This document shows positions 54,668 to 63,657 of a DNA stretch of 64,000 nucleotides, one piece after another; within the stretch, counting starts at the first letter, position 1; each line of letters opens with the position of its first letter. The notes under the pieces are model-generated. The model was not told the origin of the DNA, did no database searches, and was given only the letters and a program-made list of their open reading frames with translations. Location of the stretch: contig NZ_JOEE01000004.1 of the NCBI RefSeq assembly GCF_000720925.1, forward strand, positions 248,001-312,000, in the 5' to 3' direction. A program made the position numbers and the translations under genes. Origin of the DNA: Phycicoccus jejuensis. Lineage in GTDB: Bacteria; Actinomycetota; Actinomycetes; Actinomycetales; Dermatophilaceae.

Positions 54668-55969
54668 TCAGGAGTCCGAGCCGAGGGTGCTGCTCGTCGA
54701 GGTGACGCTCGACTGGGCGGGGTTCTGGGTGTCGACGGTGCCGCTCTCGGCCTCGGCCAGGCGCCGGTTGCGGTCGCGGTTGCGCTGGAACAGGCCGAGG
54801 ATCGAGGGCTTGCCCTGGCTCTTGTTGTAGACGTCGAAGGCGACGGCGATGAGGAGGACGAGGCCCTTGATCATCTGGGTGGCGTCGGCGCCGACGCCCT
54901 CGAGCTGGAGGCCGTTGTTGAGGACGGCCATGACGAGACCGCCGACGATCGAGCCGACGACCGTGCCGACACCGCCGGTCACCGCCGCGCCACCGATGAA
55001 GACCGCGGCGATCGCGTCCAGCTCCCAGCCGACACCGTCGAAGGGGCCGGACGCGGTCGAGCGGGCGACGAACATCATCCCGGCGAGGGACGCGAGGACG
55101 GCCATGTTGGCCATGACGAAGAAGTTGATCTGCCGGCTCTTGACACCGGAGAGCTCGGCCGCGTGGCGGTTGCCGCCGACGGCGTAGATGTGCCGGCCGA
55201 GGACCGTCTTGCTCGCGATGAAGCCGTAGACGAGGACGAGGACGACGAGGATGAGGCCCGAGACGGGGAAGCCCTTGCGGCCCGAGGCGATGAGGAACAT
55301 CGCGCCGAGGATGACGAGGCAGACGAGCGCGAGCCGGGTCCACATCGCCCACGCCTCCTCGACCTGTGCGCCGATCTTCGTCAGGCGGGCCCGCGAGCGC
55401 AGTGCGCCGTAGACGATGGCCGCGCAGCCGAGGATGCCGAGCAGGACGGTGAGGTTGTTGTAGCCGGTGTTCGGGCCGACCTCGGGGAGCGAGCCCGAGC
55501 CGATGACCTGGAAGCCCTCGGGGACCGGGACGGTGTTGCTCTTGCCGACGTACTGGTTGGCGCCGCGGAAGAAGAGCATGCCCGCGAGGGTGACGATGAA
55601 GGCCGGGATCCCGACGCGCGCGACCCAGAAGCCCTGCCAGACACCGACCAGCGCACCGAGGCCGAGGCCGAGCAGGATGCCGACCGGCCAGGGGAGGCTC
55701 CAGTCGCGGATCGCGATGGCGACGACGATGCCGACGAACGCCGAGATCGAGCCGACCGAGAGGTCGATGTGGCCGGCGATGATGACCAGCACCATCCCGA
55801 TGGCCAGGACGAGGATGTACGCGTTGCCCTGGATGATGTTGTTGACGTTGTTCGGGTCCAGCGTCAGGCCACCGGTCTTGATCTGGAAGTACGCGATGAG
55901 GATGACGAGCGCGGCGACCATGCCGAGCTGGCGGATGTCGCCACCGAAGATCTTGCGGACGATGTTCAT
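54668..55969 (-). CDS. mmsB: Monosaccharide ABC transporter permease (MmsB/GguB-like)
   Basis: 433 residues, ten or so helices with the branched type II importer pattern (INFFVMANMAVLASLAGMMFVARS, VFIGGAAVTGGVGTVVGSIVGGLVMAVLNNGLQL). The C-terminal ~45 residues are polar (QRNRDRNRRLAEAES..). Its length matches the longer GguB/MmsB permeases and exceeds RbsC (about 320). It starts 19 bp after the ATPase gene. It carries the sugar captured by ChvE. Confidence 0.9.
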   Translation of the reverse strand: MNIVRKIFGGDIRQLGMVAALVILIAYFQIKTGGLTLDPNNVNNIIQGNAYILVLAIGMVLVIIAGHIDLSVGSISAFVGIVVAIAIRDWSLPWPVGILLGLGLGALVGVWQGFWVARVGIPAFIVTLAGMLFFRGANQYVGKSNTVPVPEGFQVIGSGSLPEVGPNTGYNNLTVLLGILGCAAIVYGALRSRARLTKIGAQVEEAWAMWTRLALVCLVILGAMFLIASGRKGFPVSGLILVVLVLVYGFIASKTVLGRHIYAVGGNRHAAELSGVKSRQINFFVMANMAVLASLAGMMFVARSTASGPFDGVGWELDAIAAVFIGGAAVTGGVGTVVGSIVGGLVMAVLNNGLQLEGVGADATQMIKGLVLLIAVAFDVYNKSQGKPSILGLFQRNRDRNRRLAEAESGTVDTQNPAQSSVTSTSSTLGSDS

Positions 55970-55988
55970 GGGGGTCCTCGGGTCGGGG

Positions 55989-57587
55989 TCAGGAGACCGC
56001 GTTGGCCTGGGTGCGGGTGGTGTTCTTCGTCATGAGGCGCATGAGCGACTCCTGGTCGGCCTGGGCCTTGTCGAGGCAGCCGGTGATGCGGCCCTCGGCG
56101 ATCGTGTAGATGCGGTCGGCGAGCCCGAGAAGCTCCGGCAGCTCGGAGGAGACGACGATGACGCCCTTCCCCTGGGCGGCGAGCCGCTGGATGATCCCGT
56201 AGATCTCGAACTTCGCGCCGACGTCGATGCCGCGGGTGGGCTCGTCGAGGATGAGCAGGTCGGGCTCGGTGAAGAGCCACTTCGCGAGGACGACCTTCTG
56301 CTGGTTGCCGCCCGAGAGCTTGGCGACGCCCTCCTCGACGTTCGGGGTCTTGGTGCGCAGCTCCTGGCGGTACTGCTCCGCGATCCGGTACTCCTCGGTC
56401 TCGTCGACGACGAGGCCGTGGGTGATCCGGGACAGCTTGGCCGAGACCGTCGTGCGCTTGATGTCGTCGAGGAGGTTGAGGCCGAGGGTCTTGCGGTCCT
56501 CGGTGACGTAGGCGAGGCCGGCGTCGATGGCGTCGCGCACGTGCTTGAGGTGCAGCTCCTTGCCGTCCTTGACGATCGTGCCGCCGAGGAGCGTGCCGTA
56601 CGAGCGGCCGAAGATGCTGCGCATCAGCTCGGTCCGGCCGGCGCCCATCAGCCCGGCGAAGCCGACGATCTCGCCGCGGCGGACGAAGAAGCTCGCGTCG
56701 TTCGCCACGAGCCGGTCGGCCCGCACCGGGTGCTGGACGTTCCAGTGCTTGACCTCGAAGAACACCTCGCCGATCGTCGGCGTGTGGTCGGGGAAGCGCG
56801 ACTCGAGGTCGCGGCCGACCATCCCGCGGATGATGCGGTTCTCGTCGACGCCGTCCTCCTTGACCCGGAGGGTCTCGATGGAGCGGCCGTCGCGGATGAT
56901 CGTGATGGCGTCCGAGATCTGCTCGATCTCGTTGAGCTTGTGGCTGATCATGATGCAGGTGACGCCGTGCGAGCGCAGGCCGTCCATGATCTGCAGCAGG
57001 TGCTGCGAGTCGGACTCGTTGAGCGCCGCCGTCGGCTCGTCGAGGATGAGCAGCTGCACGTCCTTGGACAGGGCCTTGGCGATCTCGACGAGCTGCTGCT
57101 TGCCGACGCCGATGTCCTTGACCTTGGTCATCGGGTCCTCGGAGAGCCCGACGCGCTCGAGCAGCTGGGCGGCCTTGGCCTGCGTCTGCACCCAGTCGAT
57201 CGCGCCCCGGCGGGTCTGCTCGTTGCCGAGGAAGATGTTCTCGGCGATCGACAGCTCGGGGATGAGCGCGAGCTCCTGGTGGATGATGACGATGCCGGCC
57301 TGCTCGCTGTCGCGGATCGAGGAGAACTGGGCCGGGGCCCCGTTCCAGAGGATCTCGCCGCGGTAGCTGCCGTGCGGGTGCACGCCCGACAGGACCTTCA
57401 TGAGGGTCGACTTGCCGGCGCCGTTCTCGCCGCAGATCGCGTGGATCTCGCCGCGGCGGACGGTCATGTCGACGTCGGAGAGGGCCTTGACGCCCGGGAA
57501 CTCCTTGGTGATGGCGCGCATCTCGAGGATGACCTCGTGGCTGCCGGTGCGGGCCGTGCCCGTGGCGGTCGGTGCGACGTTGCTCAT
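55989..57587 (-). CDS. mmsA: Monosaccharide ABC transporter ATP-binding protein (MmsA/GguA-like)
   Basis: 532 residues, two fused nucleotide-binding domains. The first has a full Walker A ([13 protein letters not shown]), signature [13 protein letters not shown] and [12 protein letters not shown]. The second has the reduced Walker A of this class ([11 protein letters not shown]) with [15 protein letters not shown] and [14 protein letters not shown]. It drives the sugar importer. ATG at 57587 is chosen over ATG 57593 because the GAGG site lies properly only for the former; the longer frame upstream runs through the promoter. Confidence 0.91.
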   Translation of the reverse strand: MSNVAPTATGTARTGSHEVILEMRAITKEFPGVKALSDVDMTVRRGEIHAICGENGAGKSTLMKVLSGVHPHGSYRGEILWNGAPAQFSSIRDSEQAGIVIIHQELALIPELSIAENIFLGNEQTRRGAIDWVQTQAKAAQLLERVGLSEDPMTKVKDIGVGKQQLVEIAKALSKDVQLLILDEPTAALNESDSQHLLQIMDGLRSHGVTCIMISHKLNEIEQISDAITIIRDGRSIETLRVKEDGVDENRIIRGMVGRDLESRFPDHTPTIGEVFFEVKHWNVQHPVRADRLVANDASFFVRRGEIVGFAGLMGAGRTELMRSIFGRSYGTLLGGTIVKDGKELHLKHVRDAIDAGLAYVTEDRKTLGLNLLDDIKRTTVSAKLSRITHGLVVDETEEYRIAEQYRQELRTKTPNVEEGVAKLSGGNQQKVVLAKWLFTEPDLLILDEPTRGIDVGAKFEIYGIIQRLAAQGKGVIVVSSELPELLGLADRIYTIAEGRITGCLDKAQADQESLMRLMTKNTTRTQANAVS

Positions 57588-57653
57588 TCCCATCCTCGAC
57601 GTTGAGGGCTTCAGGCGTCCGGTGGGCCGCTGGGGCCCGGGGCTCACGCGAAT

Positions 57654-57670
57654 TGTTGTACGGCCGAACA
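57654..57670. promoter_or_regulatory. Candidate ROK operator at the mmsA promoter
   Basis: TGTT-N9-AACA with a central CGGCCG palindrome. It overlaps the minus-strand -10 of mmsA. The position suits repression by the ROK protein encoded immediately upstream. Assignment is inferred. Confidence 0.45.
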
Positions 57671-57695
57671 TATTGGAGACACCGTTGTCCGGCAA
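57667..57695 (-). promoter_or_regulatory. mmsA-mmsB-chvE promoter
   Basis: On the minus strand TTGCCG (-35, 57690-57695), a 17-bp spacer and TATGTT (-10, 57667-57672). This is the best sigma-70-like promoter in the window. It lies between the ROK gene and mmsA. Confidence 0.65.
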
Positions 57696-57739
57696 GAGGC
57701 TGCCCGGTACCGGCTGGTAACGATCGGGTAACTCGCCGT

Positions 57740-59011
57740 TCACCCGGCCGTGACGAGCCAGGCCGAGGGGTCGGCGATGACGTCATCGAGGACGGTGAGC
57801 GCGGCGCCGCGGGCCGGCGAGCTGGAGCCGCCGAGCGCGGGGGAGACGCGGACGGTGGCCCACCGGGCGATGACGGCCCGGCGCTCGAGCTCCGCGAGGA
57901 CGCGGGGAGAGAGGCGGCCGTGCAGCGTCGCGTAGACCCCGCCGAGCACGACCTCGTCGACGTCGACGACGTTGACGACGGTGGCGGCGGCCTGGCCGAG
58001 GGCGCGGGCCGCGGCGTCGACCGCGTCCGCCGCCGGGCCGGCGGTCTCGGCGGCGCCGCTCAGGGCCGCCGTCGTCGTGCCCGGGGGCATGCCGGCGGCC
58101 TCGACCATCGCGTCCTTGCCGGCGTAGGGCTCGAGGCACCCCACGGCGCCGCAGTGGCAGGGCCGGCCGTCGGGGTCGACGACGACGTGGCCGATCTCGC
58201 CGCCCCAGCCGTGCATGCCCTCGAAGACGCGGCCGCCGAGCACGACCGCCGAGCCGATACCGACCGCGCCGTAGGCGAAGAGGAAGTTCTGGGCCTCGGC
58301 CGGGCGGCGGTCGCGGCGGCGGCGCTCCTCGACCTCGGTCCGCGCCGAGAGGTCGGCGTCGTTGGCCGCGGTCACCCGGAGGTGCGCCAAGGCGGGGTGG
58401 CGGGTCAGCGCGTCGTCGACCGCGATGTCGTGCCAGTCGAGGTTGGGCGCGTAGCGCAGGGTCGTCGTCTCGCGGCTGACCAGGCCGGGCAGGGCGACGC
58501 AGGCCCCCGCGACGCGCATCCCGTCGGCCGTCACGGCGCGGACGGTCTCGGCGGCGAGCTCGGCGAGGCGGGCGAAGGTGCGGTCGGGGTCGCACCCGCG
58601 CAGGTCGACCTCGACGACGCGCTCGGAGACGGTGATGCCGGCGAGGTCGAGGACGAGCGCCGAGAGGTGGTCGATGCCGACCGACAGCCCGAGCCCGACG
58701 ACCGAGCGGCCGCAGGGGGCGAGGGGGACGGCGGGGCGCCCGGCCCGCGAGGCGGTCAGCGGCTCGAGCTCGGTGACGAGGCGGGCCTGAATGAGCCGGT
58801 CGACGAGGTCCGAGACGGTGGCGCGGGCCAGGCCGACCTCGCCGGCGATGGCCGCCCGGGACAGCGGGGCGCCGACGGCCTGGGCGTCGACGACGCGCTG
58901 GAGGACGACGGCGAGGTTGTGCTCCCGCAGGGTCGACTGGCGCGCGGCCTCCCGGCCCCCTCCGCGGGGCAGCGCGGACCCCGGGGCCCGGCGGCTCGTC
59001 GACGTCGACAT
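57740..59011 (-). CDS. ROK family transcriptional regulator
   Basis: 423 residues. N-terminal winged helix ([35 protein letters not shown]) and a ROK sugar-sensing domain: [20 protein letters not shown], the [15 protein letters not shown] glucokinase-like segment, [25 protein letters not shown] with the Cys/His zinc motif. XylR/NagC-type regulators of this kind repress sugar operons until the sugar binds. The gene lies directly upstream of the ChvE importer operon, its probable target. Start codon is unsettled: ATG 59011, GTG 59020 or ATG 59023. Confidence 0.88.
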   Translation of the reverse strand: MSTSTSRRAPGSALPRGGGREAARQSTLREHNLAVVLQRVVDAQAVGAPLSRAAIAGEVGLARATVSDLVDRLIQARLVTELEPLTASRAGRPAVPLAPCGRSVVGLGLSVGIDHLSALVLDLAGITVSERVVEVDLRGCDPDRTFARLAELAAETVRAVTADGMRVAGACVALPGLVSRETTTLRYAPNLDWHDIAVDDALTRHPALAHLRVTAANDADLSARTEVEERRRRDRRPAEAQNFLFAYGAVGIGSAVVLGGRVFEGMHGWGGEIGHVVVDPDGRPCHCGAVGCLEPYAGKDAMVEAAGMPPGTTTAALSGAAETAGPAADAVDAAARALGQAAATVVNVVDVDEVVLGGVYATLHGRLSPRVLAELERRAVIARWATVRVSPALGGSSSPARGAALTVLDDVIADPSAWLVTAG

Positions 59012-59179
59012 GGCGGTCACCATAGCCCCGCCGGGCCCTTTCGTTCGACCACCGGACAAATGACGGTCGGTGGCCGGGGCGGCGGGGCGCCGTGGCGCGG
59101 ACCCGCGCGGGCGGCGCGGGGAGCGGTGGGCTGTCCGGCCGCCGCACAAACCGCGCGGCGCCGGGGGCGGGCGCGTCGT

Positions 59180-59185
59180 TATCCT
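59180..59185 (+). promoter_or_regulatory. -10 element of proS
   Basis: TATCCT, with a leader of about 30 nt and AGGAG 7 nt before the GTG at 59222. The remainder of the 210-bp ROK-proS gap holds an inverted CCACCG/CGGTGG pair near 59048-59072 and nothing else evident. Confidence 0.5.
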
Positions 59186-59221
59186 TGCCGGGTTCTCTCC
59201 CACGACCCCAGGAGCCTCCCC

Positions 59222-60991
59222 GTGGCCATGCGCATGTCGTCCCTGTTCCTGCGAACCCTTCGCGAGAACCCGGCGGACGCGGAGGTCCCGAGCCACCAGC
59301 TGCTCGTGCGGGCCGGGTACATCCGCCGGGTCAGCCCCGGCATCTACACGTGGCTGCCGCTGGGGCTCAAGGTGCTCCGCCGCGTCGAGCGCATCGTGCG
59401 GGACGAGATGGACGCCATCGGCGCCCAAGAGCTGCTCTTCCCCGCGCTGCTGCCGCGCGAGCCCTACGAGACCTCCGGTCGCTGGACCGAGTACGGCGAC
59501 GGTGTCTTCCGCCTGCAGGACCGCAAGGGCGACGACTACCTCCTCGGCCCGACGCACGAGGAGATGTTCACCCTCGCCGTCAAGGACCTGTACTCCTCGT
59601 ACAAGGACCTGCCGCTGTCGATCTACCAGATCCAGACGAAGTACCGCGACGAGGCGCGGCCCCGTGCGGGCATCCTGCGCGGGCGCGAGTTCGTCATGAA
59701 GGACAGCTACTCGTTCGACCTCGACGAGGCCGGGCTCGACAAGAGCTACCAGCTGCACCGCGACGCCTACGTCCGGATCTTCGACCGGCTCGGCTTCCAC
59801 TACGTCATCGTCCAGGCGATGGCCGGGGCGATGGGCGGCTCGAAGTCCGAGGAGTTCCTCGCGACCGCCGAGAACGGCGAGGACACCTACGTCCGGTGCG
59901 CGAACTGCGGGTACGCCGCGAACGTCGAGGCCGTCCGGGTGCCCGTGCCCGACGCGGTCGACGCCTCCGGCGTGCCCGCCGCGCACGTCGAGGACACCCC
60001 CGACACCCCGACGATCGACACGCTCGTCGCCCACCTCGAGCACTCCTTCCCCCGCGCCGACGGCCGGTCGTGGACCGCCGCCGACACCCTGAAGAACGTC
60101 GTCGTCATGCTCGTCCACCCCGACGGCACGCGCGAGCCGCTGGCCATCGGCCTGCCCGGCGACCGCGAGGTCGACGAGAAGCGCCTCGGCGCGCAGGTCG
60201 AGCCCGCGCGCGTGGAGGCGTTCGACGAGAAGGACTTCGCGCGCTACCCGACGCTGACCAAGGGCTACATCGGGCCGGGGGCGCTGGGGTCCGAGCGGTC
60301 CTCGGGCATCCGTTACTTGCTCGACCCCCGCGTCGTCGAGGGCACCGCGTGGGTCACCGGCGCCGACGAGCACGGCCGGCACGTCCTCGACCTCGTCGCC
60401 GGGCGCGACTTCACCGCCGACGGCACGATCGAGGCCGCCGACGTCCGCGAGGGCGACGCCTGCCCCTCGTGCGGGCACGGGCTCGAGTCGGCGCGCGGCA
60501 TAGAGATGGGCCACATCTTCCAGCTCGGGACGAAGTACGCCGAGGCGCTCGACCTCAAGGTGCTCGACGAGAACGGCAAGCTCCGCACCGTCGTCATGGG
60601 CTCCTACGGCGTCGGTGTCTCGCGCGCCGTCGCGTGCGTCGCGGAGGGCAACCACGACGAGCTCGGGCTCGTCTGGCCGCGTGAGCTCTCGCCCGCCGAC
60701 GTGCACGTCGTCGCCACCGGCAAGGACGAGGAGGTGCACCGGTACGCCGAGGAGCTGACCCGCGCGCTCGAGTCCGAGGGTGTCGAGGTGCTGCTCGACG
60801 ACCGCCGGCAGGCTTCTCCCGGAGTCAAGTTCAAGGACGCCGAGCTCATCGGCGTGCCGACCATCGTCGTCGTCGGCCGCGGGCTGGCCGAGGGGAAGGT
60901 CGAGGTCAAGGACCGTCGCTCCGGCGAGCGCCGCGAGGTCGCCACGGACGACGCGGTGCGCGAGGTGCTGGCGGAGGTCGGTCGCGCGTGA
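59222..60991 (+). CDS. proS: Prolyl-tRNA synthetase, bacterial type
   Basis: 589 residues. Class II motifs: [25 protein letters not shown] (with the family P-loop), [23 protein letters not shown] and [21 protein letters not shown]. The INS editing domain occupies about 230-400, [14 protein letters not shown] and [16 protein letters not shown] complete the active site, and an anticodon-binding domain ends the protein. It charges tRNA-Pro and edits Ala-tRNA-Pro. GTG at 59222 is supported by AGGAG; the upstream frame is not coding. The HAD gene overlaps its stop by 4 bp. Confidence 0.96.
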   Translation: MAMRMSSLFLRTLRENPADAEVPSHQLLVRAGYIRRVSPGIYTWLPLGLKVLRRVERIVRDEMDAIGAQELLFPALLPREPYETSGRWTEYGDGVFRLQDRKGDDYLLGPTHEEMFTLAVKDLYSSYKDLPLSIYQIQTKYRDEARPRAGILRGREFVMKDSYSFDLDEAGLDKSYQLHRDAYVRIFDRLGFHYVIVQAMAGAMGGSKSEEFLATAENGEDTYVRCANCGYAANVEAVRVPVPDAVDASGVPAAHVEDTPDTPTIDTLVAHLEHSFPRADGRSWTAADTLKNVVVMLVHPDGTREPLAIGLPGDREVDEKRLGAQVEPARVEAFDEKDFARYPTLTKGYIGPGALGSERSSGIRYLLDPRVVEGTAWVTGADEHGRHVLDLVAGRDFTADGTIEAADVREGDACPSCGHGLESARGIEMGHIFQLGTKYAEALDLKVLDENGKLRTVVMGSYGVGVSRAVACVAEGNHDELGLVWPRELSPADVHVVATGKDEEVHRYAEELTRALESEGVEVLLDDRRQASPGVKFKDAELIGVPTIVVVGRGLAEGKVEVKDRRSGERREVATDDAVREVLAEVGRA

Positions 60992-61743
60992 GCCGTCGCG
61001 TCGAGGCGGTCGTCTTCGACTGGGGCGGCACGCTGACGCCCTGGCACGACGTCGACCTGCCCGAGCAGTGGCGGGTCTTCGCGCGCGAGGTGCACGGCAT
61101 CCCCGTCGGCTCGCCGGACGTGCCGCAGGCCGACCTCGACGAGGCGCACCGGCTGGCCGAGCGAATCCTCGAGGCGGAGGCCGGGGCGTGGGCGCGCGGC
61201 CGTGACGAGCACTCGTCCGCGGCGCTCGCCGACATCCTCGACGCCGCCGGGGTCGACGCCGAGCACGACCGGCACCACCTCGCGCTCGCGGCCTACCGGC
61301 GCTTCTGGGAGCCGCACACCCTCACCGACCCGCAGGTCAAGCCGCTCTGGGAAGGATTGCGCGAGAGGGGGATCAAGGTGGGCGTGCTGTCCAACACCAT
61401 CTGGACGCGCGAGTACCACCGCGAGATCTTCGCGCGTGACGGCGTGCTCGAGCTCATCGACGCCGACCTCTACTCGAGCGAGCTCGACCACGTGAAGCCA
61501 CACCCGGAGGTCTTCCTCGCGGCGTGCCGCGCCGTCGGGGTCGAGCCGGCCGCGGCGGCGTACGTCGGCGACCGGATGTTCGAGGACGTCCACGGCCCGC
61601 AGCAGGTCGGGATGCGCGCCGTGTGGGTGCCCCACTCGGTGCTGCCGGAGAACCAGAAGGTCGAGGTGACCGCCGTCCCCGATGCGCGGGCCCACGAGCT
61701 GCTCGACGTGCTGGAGATCGTCGACGGGTGGAACGCCGCGTGA
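60988..61743 (+). CDS. HAD-like hydrolase
   Basis: 251 residues. HAD motif I is [11 protein letters not shown]: the nucleophile Asp is present but the usual second Asp (DxDGT) is Gly. Motif II is GVLSNTIW, the Lys of motif III is in HVKPHPEVF, and motif IV is [11 protein letters not shown]. The variant DxGGT form is common in a HAD branch; activity may be altered or of phosphoglycolate-like type. The GTG overlaps the proS stop. The cap is helical (residues about 20-110). Confidence 0.82.
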   Translation: MSRRVEAVVFDWGGTLTPWHDVDLPEQWRVFAREVHGIPVGSPDVPQADLDEAHRLAERILEAEAGAWARGRDEHSSAALADILDAAGVDAEHDRHHLALAAYRRFWEPHTLTDPQVKPLWEGLRERGIKVGVLSNTIWTREYHREIFARDGVLELIDADLYSSELDHVKPHPEVFLAACRAVGVEPAAAAYVGDRMFEDVHGPQQVGMRAVWVPHSVLPENQKVEVTAVPDARAHELLDVLEIVDGWNAA

Positions 61744-61746
61744 CCC

Positions 61747-62526
61747 GTGGGTGACGTCGCGCCGCACGTCCTCGCGCTGCTCGCACTCGCCGGGTTCGTC
61801 GCCGGGTGGGTCGACGCCGTCGTCGGGGGCGGCGGGCTCGTCCAGCTGCCCGCGCTGCTGCTCGGGATGCCCGGGGCCACCCCGGCCCAGGTGCTCGCGA
61901 CGAACAAGTTCGGGTCGGTGTGGGGCACCGCCACCGCGTCGGTCACGTACTACCGGCGGGTGAGGCCGGACCTGCGCACGGCGCTGCCGATGGCGGCCGT
62001 CGCGTACGTCGGGGCGATCGGCGGGGCGCTGCTCGGGTTGCACATCCCGAAGTCGCTCTTCAACCCGGTCATCCTCGTCATGCTCGTCGTCGTCGGGGCG
62101 TACACGCTGCTCAAGCCGTCGGTGGGGGAGCTGACCCGGCTACGCTTCAGCGGCGCCCGGCACACGACGGCCGCGGTGCTGACCGGGTTCGTCATCGGCG
62201 TCTACGACGGCGCGCTCGGGCCGGGCACAGGGTCCTTCCTCGTCTTCGCGCTCGTCGGGCTGCTTGGGTACGCCTTCCTCGAGGCGAGCGCCAAGGCGAA
62301 GATCACCAACCTCGCGACGAACCTCGGCGCGCTGACCGTGTTTGCCCCCGGGGGGCACGTCGTCTGGGTCGTCGGCGGGGTCATGGCCGTCGCGAACCTG
62401 CTCGGCGGGTGGGTCGGCGCGCGCACCGCGGTCGCGCGCGGCAGCAGGTTCGTCCGGACCGTCTTCGTCGTCGTCGTCGGCGCCTTCACCCTCCGCATCG
62501 GAGGAGACCTCGCCGGCCTCTGGTGA
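61747..62526 (+). CDS. TauE/SafE family permease (second copy)
   Basis: 259 residues, about eight helices. The family repeats are FVAGWVDAVVGGGGLVQLPALL and FVIGVYDGALGPGTGSFLVFALV. It is unlike the 4565-5518 copy in having no polar tail and is not next to a regulator. It follows the HAD gene after 3 bp and is probably co-transcribed with proS-HAD. The transported anion is unknown; sulfite and organic sulfonates are known for the family. Confidence 0.85.
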   Translation: MGDVAPHVLALLALAGFVAGWVDAVVGGGGLVQLPALLLGMPGATPAQVLATNKFGSVWGTATASVTYYRRVRPDLRTALPMAAVAYVGAIGGALLGLHIPKSLFNPVILVMLVVVGAYTLLKPSVGELTRLRFSGARHTTAAVLTGFVIGVYDGALGPGTGSFLVFALVGLLGYAFLEASAKAKITNLATNLGALTVFAPGGHVVWVVGGVMAVANLLGGWVGARTAVARGSRFVRTVFVVVVGAFTLRIGGDLAGLW

Positions 62527-62580
62527 CACCCCCACCCCGCCCCGCCCCCCTCGCCCCCCCTGCCTCCCGCCCTCCCTCTC

Positions 62581-62634
62581 CGCGAATGTGTGTGAAACCG
62601 CCGGGGATGACCGGCGATTTCACACGCCTTCGCG
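62581..62634. repeat. Long palindromic element, copy 1
   Basis: 24-bp arms 62581-62604 and 62611-62634 pair at 21 positions (CGCGAA...TTCGCG outside, GTGTGAAA/TTTCACAC and CCGG inside) with a 6-base loop. The same element recurs at 63581-63634 in the same orientation. It lies between the TauE/SafE stop and the nuclease gene. It may also serve as a terminator, but the shared sequence suggests a dispersed repeat. Confidence 0.85.
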
Positions 62635-62686
62635 GGGCTGTGGATGACGACTGCGGGCCGACCGCCCGGCGGTGCAGGCTGCGCGG

Positions 62687-63595
62687 ATGGACCCGGAGCA
62701 CCGACGAGGAGTCGAGAGGCTGGCCGAACCGTACGGCGGCATCCTCTCGCGGTCGCTGCTGCGCGGGCTCGGCGTCGACCGGGACGCCGTGGCGCGCCAG
62801 GTGGCGGCCGACCGGTGGGCGCTGCCCGGGCGCATGACCGTTGCGATGCACCGCGGACCGCTGGCGGATGCGGCGAGGCCGTGGCTCGCGGTGTGGGAGG
62901 TCGGGCACGCGGTCGCCGTCGTGGACGGCGTCAGCAGCCTGGTCGCCGCGGGGCTCACCGGCTTCACCGAGCACGACGTCCACGTCTCGGTGACGCGCAA
63001 CTCCCGGTGTCCGCGGGTCGACGACGTGCGCATCCACCGGGTGCGGCGACGGCCGGACGAGCTGGTCGACGGCAGCTCGTTCCCGCGGACACGACCGGCG
63101 GTGGCCGCCGTGCGTGCCGCGGGCTGGGCGAGGAGCGACCGGCAGGCCGCCCTCGTGCTCGCGATGACCGTCCAGCAGCGGCTCGTCACCGGGGCCGACC
63201 TCGTCGCCGCGGCGAAGGTGGTGCGGACCCGGGGTCGCCATCCCTTCATTCGGCAGGTCGTGCGGGACGTCGCGGACGGCGCGCAGTCCCTCGGCGAGCT
63301 CGACTTCGCGGCCATGTGCCGGCGCCACGGCATCCCCGAGCCGGACCGGCAGGTCGTGCGTCGCGGGCCGACGGGGCGCATCTACCTCGACGTGCGGTGG
63401 GCGTTCGCCCGGCTCGTCGTCGAGATCGACGGGTCGGGCCATCGCTCGGGGCTCGCCCTGACCGACGACAACCTGCGGCAGAACACCGTCACGCTCGGCA
63501 GCGACCGGGTGCTGCGCTTCGACCTGCTGGCGCTGCGCCTCCAGGAGTCGACCGTCATGGCCCAGGTCCGCGCCGGCCTGCGCGGATGCGTGTGA
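62687..63595 (+). CDS. Vsr/DUF559-type PD-(D/E)XK endonuclease-like protein with N-terminal winged helix
   Basis: 302 residues. The N-terminal ~50 (LSRSLLRGLGVDRDAVARQVAADRW) resemble the AbiEi-type/HTH antitoxin fold that precedes DUF559 domains. The C-terminal ~100 have the very-short-patch-repair endonuclease layout: Asp235 (RIYLDVRW), Glu246 and Asp248 (VVEIDGSGH), His252, Asp261/Arg264 (DDNLRQN) and VLRF (276-279). Many actinobacteria carry several such genes of unknown role. It is bracketed by two long palindromes, and its last codons and stop (63593-63595) lie inside the second one. ATG 62687 is preferred; GTG 62672 would add 5 residues. A DnaA-box-like TGTGGATGA lies at 62639-62647. 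Confidence 0.78.
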   Translation: MDPEHRRGVERLAEPYGGILSRSLLRGLGVDRDAVARQVAADRWALPGRMTVAMHRGPLADAARPWLAVWEVGHAVAVVDGVSSLVAAGLTGFTEHDVHVSVTRNSRCPRVDDVRIHRVRRRPDELVDGSSFPRTRPAVAAVRAAGWARSDRQAALVLAMTVQQRLVTGADLVAAAKVVRTRGRHPFIRQVVRDVADGAQSLGELDFAAMCRRHGIPEPDRQVVRRGPTGRIYLDVRWAFARLVVEIDGSGHRSGLALTDDNLRQNTVTLGSDRVLRFDLLALRLQESTVMAQVRAGLRGCV

Positions 63596-63634
63596 AACCG
63601 CCGGGGGTCCCCGGCGATTCAACACACGTTCGCG
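63581..63634. repeat. Long palindromic element, copy 2
   Basis: Same length and orientation as the copy at 62581-62634, exactly 1,000 bp away. Left arms match at 22 of 24 bases and right arms at 20 of 24; the 6-base loops differ. Arms pair CGCG.A..CGTGTG with CACACG.TCGCG outside and CCGG inside. The left arm codes for the nuclease C-terminus and stop. Confidence 0.85.
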
Positions 63635-63657
63635 GAAGGGAGGTGGCGGGGGCGGGG

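Noticed and set aside
57740..60739. A 999-codon frame joining the ROK gene to sequence antisense to proS
   Set aside because: Only the part below about 59023 has protein features. The upstream extension is the complement of proS.
62672..62686. A longer nuclease starting at GTG 62672
   Set aside because: It adds only five residues with no ribosome-binding site. The ATG at 62687 is more natural, though not proven.
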